This document shows positions 1-5,822 of a stretch of 8,545 nucleotides of DNA, in pieces. Position 1 is the first letter of the stretch. Each line of letters opens with the position of its first letter. The notes under the pieces were generated by a model that worked only from the letters and a program-made list of their open reading frames with translations, had not been told where the DNA came from and did no database searches. The DNA is from an uncultured Collinsella sp. (GTDB lineage: Bacteria; Actinomycetota; Coriobacteriia; Coriobacteriales; Coriobacteriaceae), in NCBI GenBank assembly GCA_900759435.1, contig CAAEVD010000091.1:1-8545 (forward strand), in the 5' to 3' direction. A program made the position numbers and the translations under genes.

Positions 1-1124
1 ACGATCACGACATTGACTTGTTCGAGGGCCAGTACGATGTGTCCGAGAACGGTATGGCATACAACAGCTACGTTATCTTGGGCGAAAAGATCGCTGTCGC
101 CGATTCAGTCGACGGCGGTTTTGTTGACGAGTGGCTCGGCAACCTCGAGGCCGTGCTCGATGGCCGTACGCCCGACTACCTGGTTGTCCATCACATGGAG
201 CCCGATCACTCCGCCGGTATCGCCGCCTTTATGGAGTGCTATCCCCAGGCACAGATTGTGGCCAGCATGGGTGCCTTCCGCATGATGGTCAACTACTTTG
301 GCACCGACTACCCCGAGCGCAAGGTGGTCGTCAAAGAGGGCGACGTGCTCGACCTGGGTGGCCACAGCCTGACCTTTATCGGCGCCCCCAACGTTCACTG
401 GCCCGAGGTGATCTTCTCCTACGAGTCCACCGACAAGGTGCTCTTTAGTGCTGACGGCTTTGGCAAGTTTGGCGCCAACGACATCGAGGATCCCGAGGGG
501 TGGGCTTGCGAGGCTCGCCGCTACTACTTTGGCATCGTCGGTAAGTTCGGCAAGTTTGTGCAGGCCGTCCTCAAGAAGGCCGCCGGCCTGGACATCCAGA
601 TCATCTGCCCGCTCCACGGCCCCGTGCTGACCGAGAACCTGGGCTACTACCTCGACACCTATAACACCTGGTCGAGCTATCAGCCCGAGGACGAGGGCAT
701 CACGATCGCCTATGCGAGCGTGTATGGCCATCTGAAGGCTGCCGTCGAGGAGCTCGCATCTGCGCTCGAGGCTCGCGGCCAGAAGGTCTCCGTCTTTGAC
801 CTGGCTCGCGACGACATGGCCGAGGCCGTTGAGGATGCGTTCCGCTACGACCGTCTGGTGCTCGCCTCCATTACCTATCAGGGCGAGATCTTTCCGTGCA
901 TGAGCACCTTTATCCACACGCTCGCCGAGCACGCCTACCAGAACCGTACGGTGGCGCTCGTCGAGGCCGGCTCTTGGGCGCCTGCAGCTGCCAAGGTTAT
1001 GACCAAGGAGCTCGAGGGCATGAAGGACATCACCCTGACGCAGAACAAGGTGACCGTGCTGGGCTCGCTCAACGACGCCTCGCGCGCTCAGATCGAGGCC
1101 CTTGCCGACGAGCTCTCCAAGTAG
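1..1124 (+). CDS. fprA: FprA-family A-type flavoprotein (flavodiiron protein), 5'-partial
   Basis: The reading frame is already open at position 3 (D-H-D-I-D-L-F-E-G-Q-Y, a typical start region of the family), so the true start lies upstream. Counting from the TTG at 18, 368 residues remain, close to full length for a ~400-residue flavodiiron protein. The N-terminal metallo-beta-lactamase domain keeps all expected di-iron ligands: the H-x-E-x-D-H motif (H59, E61, D63, H64), H127 in NVHWPE, D146 in SADGFG and H200 in CPLHG. The C-terminal flavodoxin domain starts near residue 228 (ITIAYASVYGH, FMN phosphate loop) and runs to the end; there is no fused rubredoxin. Family members reduce O2 to water and/or NO to N2O in the cytoplasm of anaerobes, with electrons from rubredoxin or a flavin reductase, so a role in oxygen or nitrosative stress defence is likely. 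Substrate preference cannot be read from the sequence. A hairpin terminator follows 33 bases after the TAG stop. Confidence 0.93.
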   Translation, partial: DHDIDLFEGQYDVSENGMAYNSYVILGEKIAVADSVDGGFVDEWLGNLEAVLDGRTPDYLVVHHMEPDHSAGIAAFMECYPQAQIVASMGAFRMMVNYFGTDYPERKVVVKEGDVLDLGGHSLTFIGAPNVHWPEVIFSYESTDKVLFSADGFGKFGANDIEDPEGWACEARRYYFGIVGKFGKFVQAVLKKAAGLDIQIICPLHGPVLTENLGYYLDTYNTWSSYQPEDEGITIAYASVYGHLKAAVEELASALEARGQKVSVFDLARDDMAEAVEDAFRYDRLVLASITYQGEIFPCMSTFIHTLAEHAYQNRTVALVEAGSWAPAAAKVMTKELEGMKDITLTQNKVTVLGSLNDASRAQIEALADELSK

Positions 1125-1156
1125 CGACACGTTCACTTTTGACGCTCAACCATCAC

Positions 1157-1200
1157 AACCACCACAAAGGGGACAGGCACCTTTGTGGTGGTTTTTGTTT
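1157..1200 (+). terminator. Rho-independent terminator of fprA
   Basis: A perfect 14-bp inverted repeat (1157-1170 with 1180-1193, 9-base loop) is followed by a T-rich tail (TTTTTGTTT). It sits between the convergent fprA and deoR-type genes. The T-tract favours the plus direction; reading the minus strand, the hairpin is followed by only a weak T-run, so termination of the opposing gene here is less certain. The loop side carries a GGGGACAGGCACC core (see findings). Confidence 0.85.
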
Positions 1201-2002
1201 AAGCGCCGGCAATGATGAGGGCTGGACGTGCGCTGTCGGTAGCCTCGGCGATTGAGGTGGCGACGGCATGGTCGGGGTCACGGTCCATCACGATGGCGTC
1301 GACATCGGTCAGCTCGGCAAAGCGGTACATGCCGCGTCCGTTAACCTTGCTGGCGTCCATGAGGGCGACGCTTTGATGGGCCGCGGTGATCATAGCCGTT
1401 TTGGTCTCGGCCATCTGGGGAAAGTCGGTCGTAAAGCCGCAGCTGGAGACAAAGGCGCCGGGGCACATGACGGCCAGATCGGCATGGACCATTTGGAGCG
1501 CCTGCATAGTGAGCGGTCCGTACAAATAACGATGGCCTTTGCGCAACGCCCCGCCCAGCATGACGACATCGACCGAGGGCATGCTCTCGTCGATGTAATC
1601 GGCAATGGTAATGTCGGCCGTGATGACGGTGATGCCGTTGCGCTGGTCGAGGAGCCGAACGAACTCGAGCGCCGTGGTGCCCGAGTCGACGAGCAGCGTG
1701 TCGCCGTCATTGACGAGCTCGATGGCGCTTTGCGCGATGGCTTGCTTGGCGGCGACGTTGACATTGATGCGGCGATCCTGCGTGGAGACGGTCAGACGTT
1801 TGTGGAGCGACACGGCGCCACCATGCGTGCGGCGCAGCTTGCCTGCTTCGGCGAGCGCGTCCAGGTCGGCGCGGGCGGTGACGGAGGACACGCCAAAGGT
1901 CTGGGCGATTTCTGCTACCTGCACTGAGGCGTTATGATCGAGCATTTCCATAATGGCGGTACGGCGTTCGTCGGCAAAAGCACGGTTGGTGGCTTGGGCC
2001 AT
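1199..2002 (-). CDS. DeoR/GlpR-family transcriptional regulator of sugar metabolism
   Basis: This 267-residue protein matches the usual DeoR-family length (~250-260). The N-terminal winged helix-turn-helix spans about residues 10-65 (DERRTAIMEML, then VAEIAQTFGVSSVTARADL, then the wing LRRTHGGAV). The C-terminal ligand-sensing domain has DSGTT at 106-110 (phosphosugar-binding loop), a GGALRKG turn near 150, GFTTD at 189-193, ETK at 199-201 and DASK at 216-219. Such proteins generally repress sugar-catabolic genes and release DNA on binding a phosphorylated sugar. It is divergent from a class II ketose-bisphosphate aldolase across 334 bases, so control of that gene and of itself is the simplest inference; the effector is unknown. 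I chose the ATG at 2002 because GGAG lies 5 bases upstream and the DERR motif then follows at a normal distance; an in-frame ATG at 2059 (286 residues) has no convincing ribosome site. Confidence 0.9.
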   Translation of the reverse strand: MAQATNRAFADERRTAIMEMLDHNASVQVAEIAQTFGVSSVTARADLDALAEAGKLRRTHGGAVSLHKRLTVSTQDRRINVNVAAKQAIAQSAIELVNDGDTLLVDSGTTALEFVRLLDQRNGITVITADITIADYIDESMPSVDVVMLGGALRKGHRYLYGPLTMQALQMVHADLAVMCPGAFVSSCGFTTDFPQMAETKTAMITAAHQSVALMDASKVNGRGMYRFAELTDVDAIVMDRDPDHAVATSIAEATDSARPALIIAGA

Positions 2003-2336
2003 GCTTGCTCCATTCTCGGCTAAATTTGCAGGAATTGTGTTGACTCTATTTTCGTTCATTTTCTTTTTGAGTAAGAAAACACCTTTCGATTACTTATCTT
2101 TTCTATAAAAGAAAGACGCTGAACGCCCAAAATTCAATATCGAATACGCCCACTCGGCTCCAATTCCTTCCGTTTACTTTTCAAAAACGACGGTATTGAC
2201 CTGCATAGGCTCAATATCTCGCACGTGCAAAGACGCTGAATTTCATACAATGAGCGCAGAAAAACGCAAGGTAAAACGCCTTGTGAACAACTACGCCCGA
2301 TGTCCAGATGCGGGCGAGGGAGAGGAGCAAACGCTC
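2003..2336. promoter_or_regulatory. Divergent regulatory spacer between the DeoR-type regulator and the aldolase
   Basis: This 334-base spacer is AT-richer than its flanks and must hold the start signals of both divergent genes. Visible elements are a 12-bp direct repeat AAAGACGCTGAA at 2112-2123 and 2229-2240, a short palindrome TCTTTT-CTAT-AAAAGA at 2097-2112 that abuts the first copy, and a TACAAT hexamer at 2246-2251 that could be a plus-strand -10 box although no good -35 is correctly spaced. A TTGACC at 2196-2201 has no matching -10. The repeats are candidate operator sites for the adjacent regulator; this is inference. A plus-strand ATG at 2250, in frame with the aldolase, lacks a ribosome site. 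Confidence 0.5.
2008..2011 (-). promoter_or_regulatory. Ribosome binding site that fixes the DeoR-type start
   Basis: On the minus strand GGAG is followed by five bases and then the ATG at 2002. The alternative upstream ATG at 2059 is preceded only by an A-rich run, so this site supports the shorter protein. Confidence 0.6.
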
Positions 2337-3194
2337 ATGGCACTTGTTACCACCGAAAAGATGCTCAAGGACGCTCAGGCCGGCCACTACGCTGTTGGCG
2401 CTTTCAACGTCGAGAACCTCGAGTTTGTTATGGCCGTTCTGGCCGCTGCCGAGGAGACCAAGTCCCCCGTCATCATGCAGACCACCCCGGGCACCATCAA
2501 GACCGCTGGTCTGGACTACTTCTACGGCATGGTCAAGGCTGCCGCCGAGCGCGCTTCCGTGCCCGTCGCCCTGCACCTCGATCATGGCGATGGCTATGAC
2601 CGCTGCATGCAGGCTTTCCGCACGGGCTACACCTCTGTCATGATCGACGGCTCGCACGAGTCCTTCGAGGACAACATCGCCCTGACCAAGTCCGTCGCCG
2701 ACGCTGGCCGCGCCATGGGCGTGCCCGTCGAGGCCGAGCTCGGTAAGGTTGGCGGCAAGGAGGACGACGGTCCCGCGGTTGAGGGCGAGAGCCCCTACAC
2801 CGATCCTGCCGAGGCCAAGGAGTTCGTCGAGCGCACCGGCTGCACCTCGCTGGCCATTGGCGTTGGCACCAGCCACGGCGTGTACACGAGCGATCCGCAC
2901 ATCGAGCAGTCCGTGGTCAAGGCCATCCGCGACGCCGTCGACGTGCCGCTGGTTCTGCACGGCACCTCCGGTGTGCCCGATGAGCAGGTTGCCGAGGCTG
3001 TGAAGAACGGCATCTGCAAGGTTAACTACGCCACCGAGCTACGTCAGGCCTACACCAAGGGCTTCATGGCCTACATGGCCGAGAACCCTGCCTGCTTCGA
3101 TCCCAAGAAGCCGGCCAAGGAGGGTATGCGTGAGATCACCGAGCTGGTTAAGATCCGCATGACCAACCTTAACTCTGTGGGCAAAGCAGAGTAA
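2337..3194 (+). CDS. Class II ketose-bisphosphate aldolase (GatY/KbaY-like; fructose- or tagatose-bisphosphate aldolase)
   Basis: The 285-residue product is a zinc-dependent TIM-barrel aldolase that cleaves a ketose 1,6-bisphosphate to dihydroxyacetone phosphate and glyceraldehyde 3-phosphate in the cytoplasm. Key residues are visible: HLDHG (proton donor D82, zinc ligand H83), VEAELG (E134), GTSHG (zinc ligand H180), LHGTSG (zinc ligand H208) and KVNYATELR (N230). Length (GatY is 284 residues) and the segments SPVIMQTTPGT, MIDGSH, GGKEDD and VPDEQV resemble tagatose-bisphosphate aldolases GatY/KbaY more than Bacillus-type FbaA, but substrate cannot be settled from motifs. The ATG at 2337 is chosen because AGAGGAG (2321-2327) lies nine bases upstream and the protein then starts where the family does; the frame is open further upstream without a ribosome site. 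The divergent DeoR-type gene probably controls it, and it appears monocistronic, with a terminator after the TAA. Confidence 0.92.
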   Translation: MALVTTEKMLKDAQAGHYAVGAFNVENLEFVMAVLAAAEETKSPVIMQTTPGTIKTAGLDYFYGMVKAAAERASVPVALHLDHGDGYDRCMQAFRTGYTSVMIDGSHESFEDNIALTKSVADAGRAMGVPVEAELGKVGGKEDDGPAVEGESPYTDPAEAKEFVERTGCTSLAIGVGTSHGVYTSDPHIEQSVVKAIRDAVDVPLVLHGTSGVPDEQVAEAVKNGICKVNYATELRQAYTKGFMAYMAENPACFDPKKPAKEGMREITELVKIRMTNLNSVGKAE

Positions 3195-3227
3195 CAGCAA
3201 GGGTACTCCGACTCGCTACATATCCCG

Positions 3228-3352
3228 GGGAGGGACGAGGGCTTAGTTCCCCAATCGTCCTCGGGCATGCAAAAAGCCTCGCTGCGCACTTCGTGCGGCG
3301 AGGCTTTTTGCCCCCTGCGGAAAGATTGGGGGACTAAGCCCTCGTCCCTCCC
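3228..3352. repeat. Long nested inverted repeat enclosing the aldolase terminator
   Basis: The outer arms 3228-3256 and 3324-3352 are 29 bases each and complementary at 28 positions, the exception being a T opposite G, which still pairs in RNA. The arms read GGGAGGGACGAGGGCTTAGT and then YCCCCAATC. Together with the inner terminator stem the 125-base segment would fold as one long interrupted hairpin. No target-site duplication is obvious at the borders. Confidence 0.8.
3269..3311 (+). terminator. Rho-independent terminator of the aldolase gene, possibly bidirectional
   Basis: A perfect 14-bp inverted repeat (3269-3282 with 3298-3311) has an A-run on the left arm and a T-run on the right arm, the typical form of a terminator that can work on both strands. 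The inside of the loop adds a GCAC-TTC-GTGC mini-stem. It lies about 75 bases after the aldolase stop and is itself enclosed in a larger inverted repeat. Confidence 0.85.
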
Positions 3353-3898
3353 AAGTTGACCTACTCGAGGTCGTCGCCCTTGTGGCGTTAGGGCGGAAAT
3401 GGGTGGGGCGTTAGGGCTTCTTTGCTGATGGGGGATTAGTATGCCCGGGCTTGGTTGGGGAATGCCTGGTCTAGTGAGGCTTGGAGTTTTTCGAAGGATG
3501 TCTGCAGGTTGAGGTGTTGGTCTGCAGAGCGTTTGGTTTTTGTGGTGGGGGAGTCGAGGAGGCCGTTTCTCTGTGTCGGGGGGAAGGAGAAAAGGTCTGC
3601 ATGTGTTAGGGATGGCTGCTGTGCTGCGTCGTTGGAAGAATGCATGCTTATGCGGCCTCCTCGATGTCCACCAAAAGGTTGCGCACGGGGTGTGCTGCTA
3701 GGTCCCGTGCGTTGGCAGTATTATGCCGCGGCTGCTGCAAAGAAGTGCTAAAGAAAGGCTTAATGAGGTTTGACGTTGCGATGAAACCGCAGGTAAAAGC
3801 TATCGAGTAACACTCTTGAAAGGTTTTGAGCTTAAGGGCTTTCTAAGGTTTGTGGCGCGGATGTGGCTCGCCTGTGTGGGGTGTGTGAATGCTCGCTG
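3353..3898. other. Poorly coding stretch between the aldolase and the Nudix-Vsr gene
   Basis: No conserved gene is recognisable in these 546 bases. They contain an 11-bp direct repeat GGCGTTAGGGC at 3384-3394 and 3407-3417, a possible small minus-strand gene (3436-3645), and directly upstream of it a minus-strand frame open from 3842 to the TAA at 3648-3650. That frame has no ATG, but its last codons (for A-H-P-V-R-N-L-L-V-D-I-E-E-A-A) look like real coding sequence. Together these suggest the decayed remains of one or two minus-strand genes. No clear terminator for the Nudix-Vsr gene is seen. Confidence 0.45.
3436..3645 (-). CDS. Possible small hypothetical protein (69 residues) or remnant of a gene
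   Basis: I do not recognise this protein. In its favour, codons end mostly in C or G (runs such as TTC TCC TTC CCC and AAC GGC CTC CTC GAC), which matches the genome's coding style. An AGGAGG box (3656-3661) lies ten bases before the ATG at 3645, and the start follows the stop of an upstream open frame by two bases. The first half is rich in S, P, T and Q and likely disordered; the last ~20 residues (SFEKLQASLDQAFPNQ) could form an amphipathic helix. No membrane segment or signal peptide is seen. It may be a genuine small gene, the tail of a degraded larger gene, or chance. Confidence 0.3.
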   Translation of the reverse strand: MHSSNDAAQQPSLTHADLFSFPPTQRNGLLDSPTTKTKRSADQHLNLQTSFEKLQASLDQAFPNQARAY

Positions 3899-4888
3899 TT
3901 AGCGCTGCGGCTCTGCGGCGCGCACCTGCTCGATGACCTTTTCCATCGTGGCGTCGATGCGGTCTTTCTTGAGCTCGCATTCCCAGATGGTTATGGGTGT
4001 CCAACCCATTTGAGTGAGTGCTGCCACGGCAGCGCGGTCGCGCTCGACGTTGCGACGGAACTTTGCCTCCCAAAACTCAACGTTGCGCTTGGGCTGGCTA
4101 GGGTTGCACTTGGGGCAGCGATGCCAAAAGCAGCCGTTGACGAAGATGGCGATCTTGCGCCCGGGAAAGGCGATGTCGGGTTTGCCGGGAACCTTCCATT
4201 CCAAGCGATAGCCCGTAAGGCCCGCGGCGCGCAGGCGCTGGCGAACGAGCAGCTCGGGCTTGGTGTTCGCACGCTTGTTGCCCTTCATGGACTTTTTGAT
4301 GGCGGCGCGACGGCGCACCAGTTCGCGCTCGTCAGCGGAGAGGTCCGAGGTATCGATGCCGTCGAGCAGACCGGGCTTGGGACGCTTTTTGCTGCGGCGC
4401 TTAGGTGTGCGCTTGGGTTTGGTGGCGGGCTCGTCGGTCGCGGTGGCCTCGGCGTCGTTGGCAACGCCGTTGGCCTCAAGCCGGTCTTCCTTCAACTCAA
4501 TTAGGGCATCAATGAGTCCCTTGTCGGCGGGCATCCACTCAACGGTGGCAAGCGAGGTGCGCGGAATCCAGCGGATATCGAGCTGGCGGTCGTGCTTCTG
4601 GGGCTCGCCAGACTCTTTAGCCAGCGAGCAGTAGTAGCACTCCATGGAGAGATGAAAATCGGGGTAGTCATACTCAACGGTATAGAAATCGCGCAGGTTG
4701 GTGACCTTCACCTGCAGCTCTTCCATGAGCTCGCGGCGTACAGCGTCTTCGGGCGACTCGCCGCGCATGAGCTTGCCGCCGGGGAACTCCCAAAGTCCCT
4801 GCATGTCGCCGTAGCCGCGCTGCACGGCAAGCAGCTCGTCAGATCCATCCTTGCGAATGATCCCAGCGGCAACATGAACAGTCTTCAA
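3899..4888 (-). CDS. Nudix hydrolase-Vsr endonuclease fusion protein
   Basis: The 329-residue product has two domains. Residues 1-~135 are a Nudix domain of the NudG/MutT type: WEFPGGK at 33-39 and a Nudix box from G38 to V60 (G38, E44, R52, E53, E56, E57 present; the late glycine is Q59), with a C-terminal MPADKGLIDAL segment as in CTP pyrophosphohydrolases. Residues ~140-175 form a K/R/P-rich, probably flexible linker. Residues ~185-325 match Vsr very-short-patch repair endonucleases: R-x-NTKPE, GKPDIAF with catalytic aspartate D238, the zinc segment FVNGCFWHRCPKC (C253, C258, C261), EFWEAKF, NVERDR and GWTPITIWEC (C304). Vsr nicks beside T:G mismatches from deaminated 5-methylcytosine; NudG-type enzymes hydrolyse damaged or modified (d)NTPs. 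A joint role in mutation avoidance is inferred. I chose the TTG start at 4888 because AGAGGA lies six bases upstream and MKTVHVAAGII is a normal MutT-type beginning; the frame stays open far upstream, but only as antisense of the transporter gene. Confidence 0.87.
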   Translation of the reverse strand: MKTVHVAAGIIRKDGSDELLAVQRGYGDMQGLWEFPGGKLMRGESPEDAVRRELMEELQVKVTNLRDFYTVEYDYPDFHLSMECYYCSLAKESGEPQKHDRQLDIRWIPRTSLATVEWMPADKGLIDALIELKEDRLEANGVANDAEATATDEPATKPKRTPKRRSKKRPKPGLLDGIDTSDLSADERELVRRRAAIKKSMKGNKRANTKPELLVRQRLRAAGLTGYRLEWKVPGKPDIAFPGRKIAIFVNGCFWHRCPKCNPSQPKRNVEFWEAKFRRNVERDRAAVAALTQMGWTPITIWECELKKDRIDATMEKVIEQVRAAEPQR

Positions 4889-5036
4889 CAGGAGTCCTCT
4901 CTCAACATCAACACGTGACAGGGTAGCTACCCGTACCTTACACAACGGTAAGGCAAGCGTAAGCCATATCGATGGTAGCTGACTCGTCTTCTTGCGACTA
5001 TAGATGCCGTAGACTAATTGCAAGAAAGGACTCGGT
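4889..5036. promoter_or_regulatory. Divergent promoter/operator region of the transporter operon and the Nudix-Vsr gene
   Basis: This 148-base spacer holds a perfect 12-bp palindrome GGGTAGCTACCC (4921-4932) whose GGTAGCT half recurs at 4974-4980. It also holds an inverted repeat CCTTAC-6-GTAAGG (4936-4953) followed by another GTAAG at 4959-4963, so three half-sites lie at 11-base steps. A TATAGA hexamer at 4999-5004 could be a -10 box, but no good -35 is seen. The ATPase ribosome site AAGGA (5026-5030) is six bases before its ATG. Phased half-sites suggest a response regulator or similar dimeric activator; Bce-type operons are usually controlled by a BceR-like regulator, which is not encoded here. 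Confidence 0.5.
4895..4900 (-). promoter_or_regulatory. Ribosome binding site supporting the TTG start of the Nudix-Vsr gene
   Basis: On the minus strand AGAGGA is followed by six bases and then TTG at 4888. No in-frame ATG or GTG with a better site is seen nearby, so a rare TTG start is the best reading. Confidence 0.5.
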
Positions 5037-5822
5037 ATGCAAACCACGCACATGGCGACCCCGGTACTGGAGGTCGCGCATCTCGAAAAGGTATATGGAG
5101 CGCTGGGCAACGTGACCCGCGCGCTCAACGACGTCAGCTTTACCGTCAACCGCGGCGAATTCGTTGGCATCATGGGCGCTTCGGGCTCGGGTAAGTCGAC
5201 GTTGCTCAACTGCGTCTCGACCATCGATAGCGCCACAAGCGGCACGATCCGCATCAACGGCCAGGACGTGACGCGCATGAAGCAGACCAAGCTCTCGCAG
5301 TTCCGTCGCGAGGAGCTCGGCTTTATCTTCCAGGACTCCAACCTGCTCGATACGCTCACGGCACGCGAGAACATCGCCCTGCCGCTCACCATCGCCCGCA
5401 CAAACTCGGCAGAGATCTCGACCCGCGTGCAGGATGTGGCAGCGCGCCTGTCCATCAGCCAGGTGCTCGACAAGTATCCCTACCAGATGTCCGGCGGCCA
5501 GCAGCAGCGCGTTGCCGCGGCTCGCGCGCTCGTCACCGACCCCACCATGATCATGGCCGACGAGCCTACCGGCGCCCTCGACTCCAAAAGCGCCCGCCTG
5601 TTGCTCGAGAGCCTAGAGGCCCTCAACCGCCGCCTGCGCGCCACCGTGCTCATGGTCACGCACGACAGCTTTGCCGCCAGCTACACGAGCCGTGTGCTGT
5701 TTATCCGCGACGGCAAGATCTTCACCGAGCTGCGCCGCGGCGACACCGACCGCCGAGAGTTCTTCGACCGCATTATGGAGGTCGTTGCCATGATGGGCGG
5801 TGAGGGCTCCGATGCTCTGTAA
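5037..5822 (+). CDS. ABC transporter ATP-binding protein, BceA/MacB-like
   Basis: This 261-residue cytoplasmic ATPase has every catalytic motif of the ABC family: Walker A GASGSGKS (47-54), Q-loop Q99 in FIFQDSNLL, signature MSGGQQQR (151-158), Walker B MIMADE (171-176, with catalytic E176), D-loop GALDS (179-183) and switch H209 in VTHD. The [15 protein letters not shown] and [10 protein letters not shown] wording is typical of the subgroup that pairs with FtsX-like permeases (BceA, LolD, MacB). With the following permease it should form a membrane complex that acts on peptide antibiotics or cell-envelope targets; the substrate is unknown. ATG at 5037 is preceded by AAGGA at a six-base spacing. 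It overlaps the permease start by 11 bases, showing translational coupling in one operon. Confidence 0.93.
   Translation: MQTTHMATPVLEVAHLEKVYGALGNVTRALNDVSFTVNRGEFVGIMGASGSGKSTLLNCVSTIDSATSGTIRINGQDVTRMKQTKLSQFRREELGFIFQDSNLLDTLTARENIALPLTIARTNSAEISTRVQDVAARLSISQVLDKYPYQMSGGQQQRVAAARALVTDPTMIMADEPTGALDSKSARLLLESLEALNRRLRATVLMVTHDSFAASYTSRVLFIRDGKIFTELRRGDTDRREFFDRIMEVVAMMGGEGSDAL

Noticed and set aside
105..1136. Long minus-strand open frame (343 codons) opposite fprA
   Set aside because: It is the antisense of a gene with all flavodiiron ligands; high GC at third codon positions keeps the opposite frame open. No family motif is seen in its translation.
1268..1927. Plus-strand open frame (219 codons) opposite the DeoR-type gene
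   Set aside because: Shadow of a gene with a clear helix-turn-helix and sensor domain; no motif in the opposite translation.
2196..2336. 47-residue N-terminal extension of the aldolase
   Set aside because: No ribosome site at the upstream starts, and the extension is unlike the family; AGAGGAG before the ATG at 2337 and family length support the shorter form.
2211..2960. Minus-strand open frame (249 codons) opposite the aldolase
   Set aside because: Antisense shadow of the aldolase, whose catalytic motifs are complete; no recognisable domain.
3384..3417. 11-bp direct repeat GGCGTTAGGGC considered as the start of a repeat array
   Set aside because: Only two copies, 23 bases apart, in G-rich sequence; too little to call an array or a functional site.
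4889..5473. N-terminal extension of the Nudix-Vsr frame
   Set aside because: The frame stays open only because it runs antisense through the start of the transporter ATPase gene. The family-like start and ribosome site are at the TTG at 4888.
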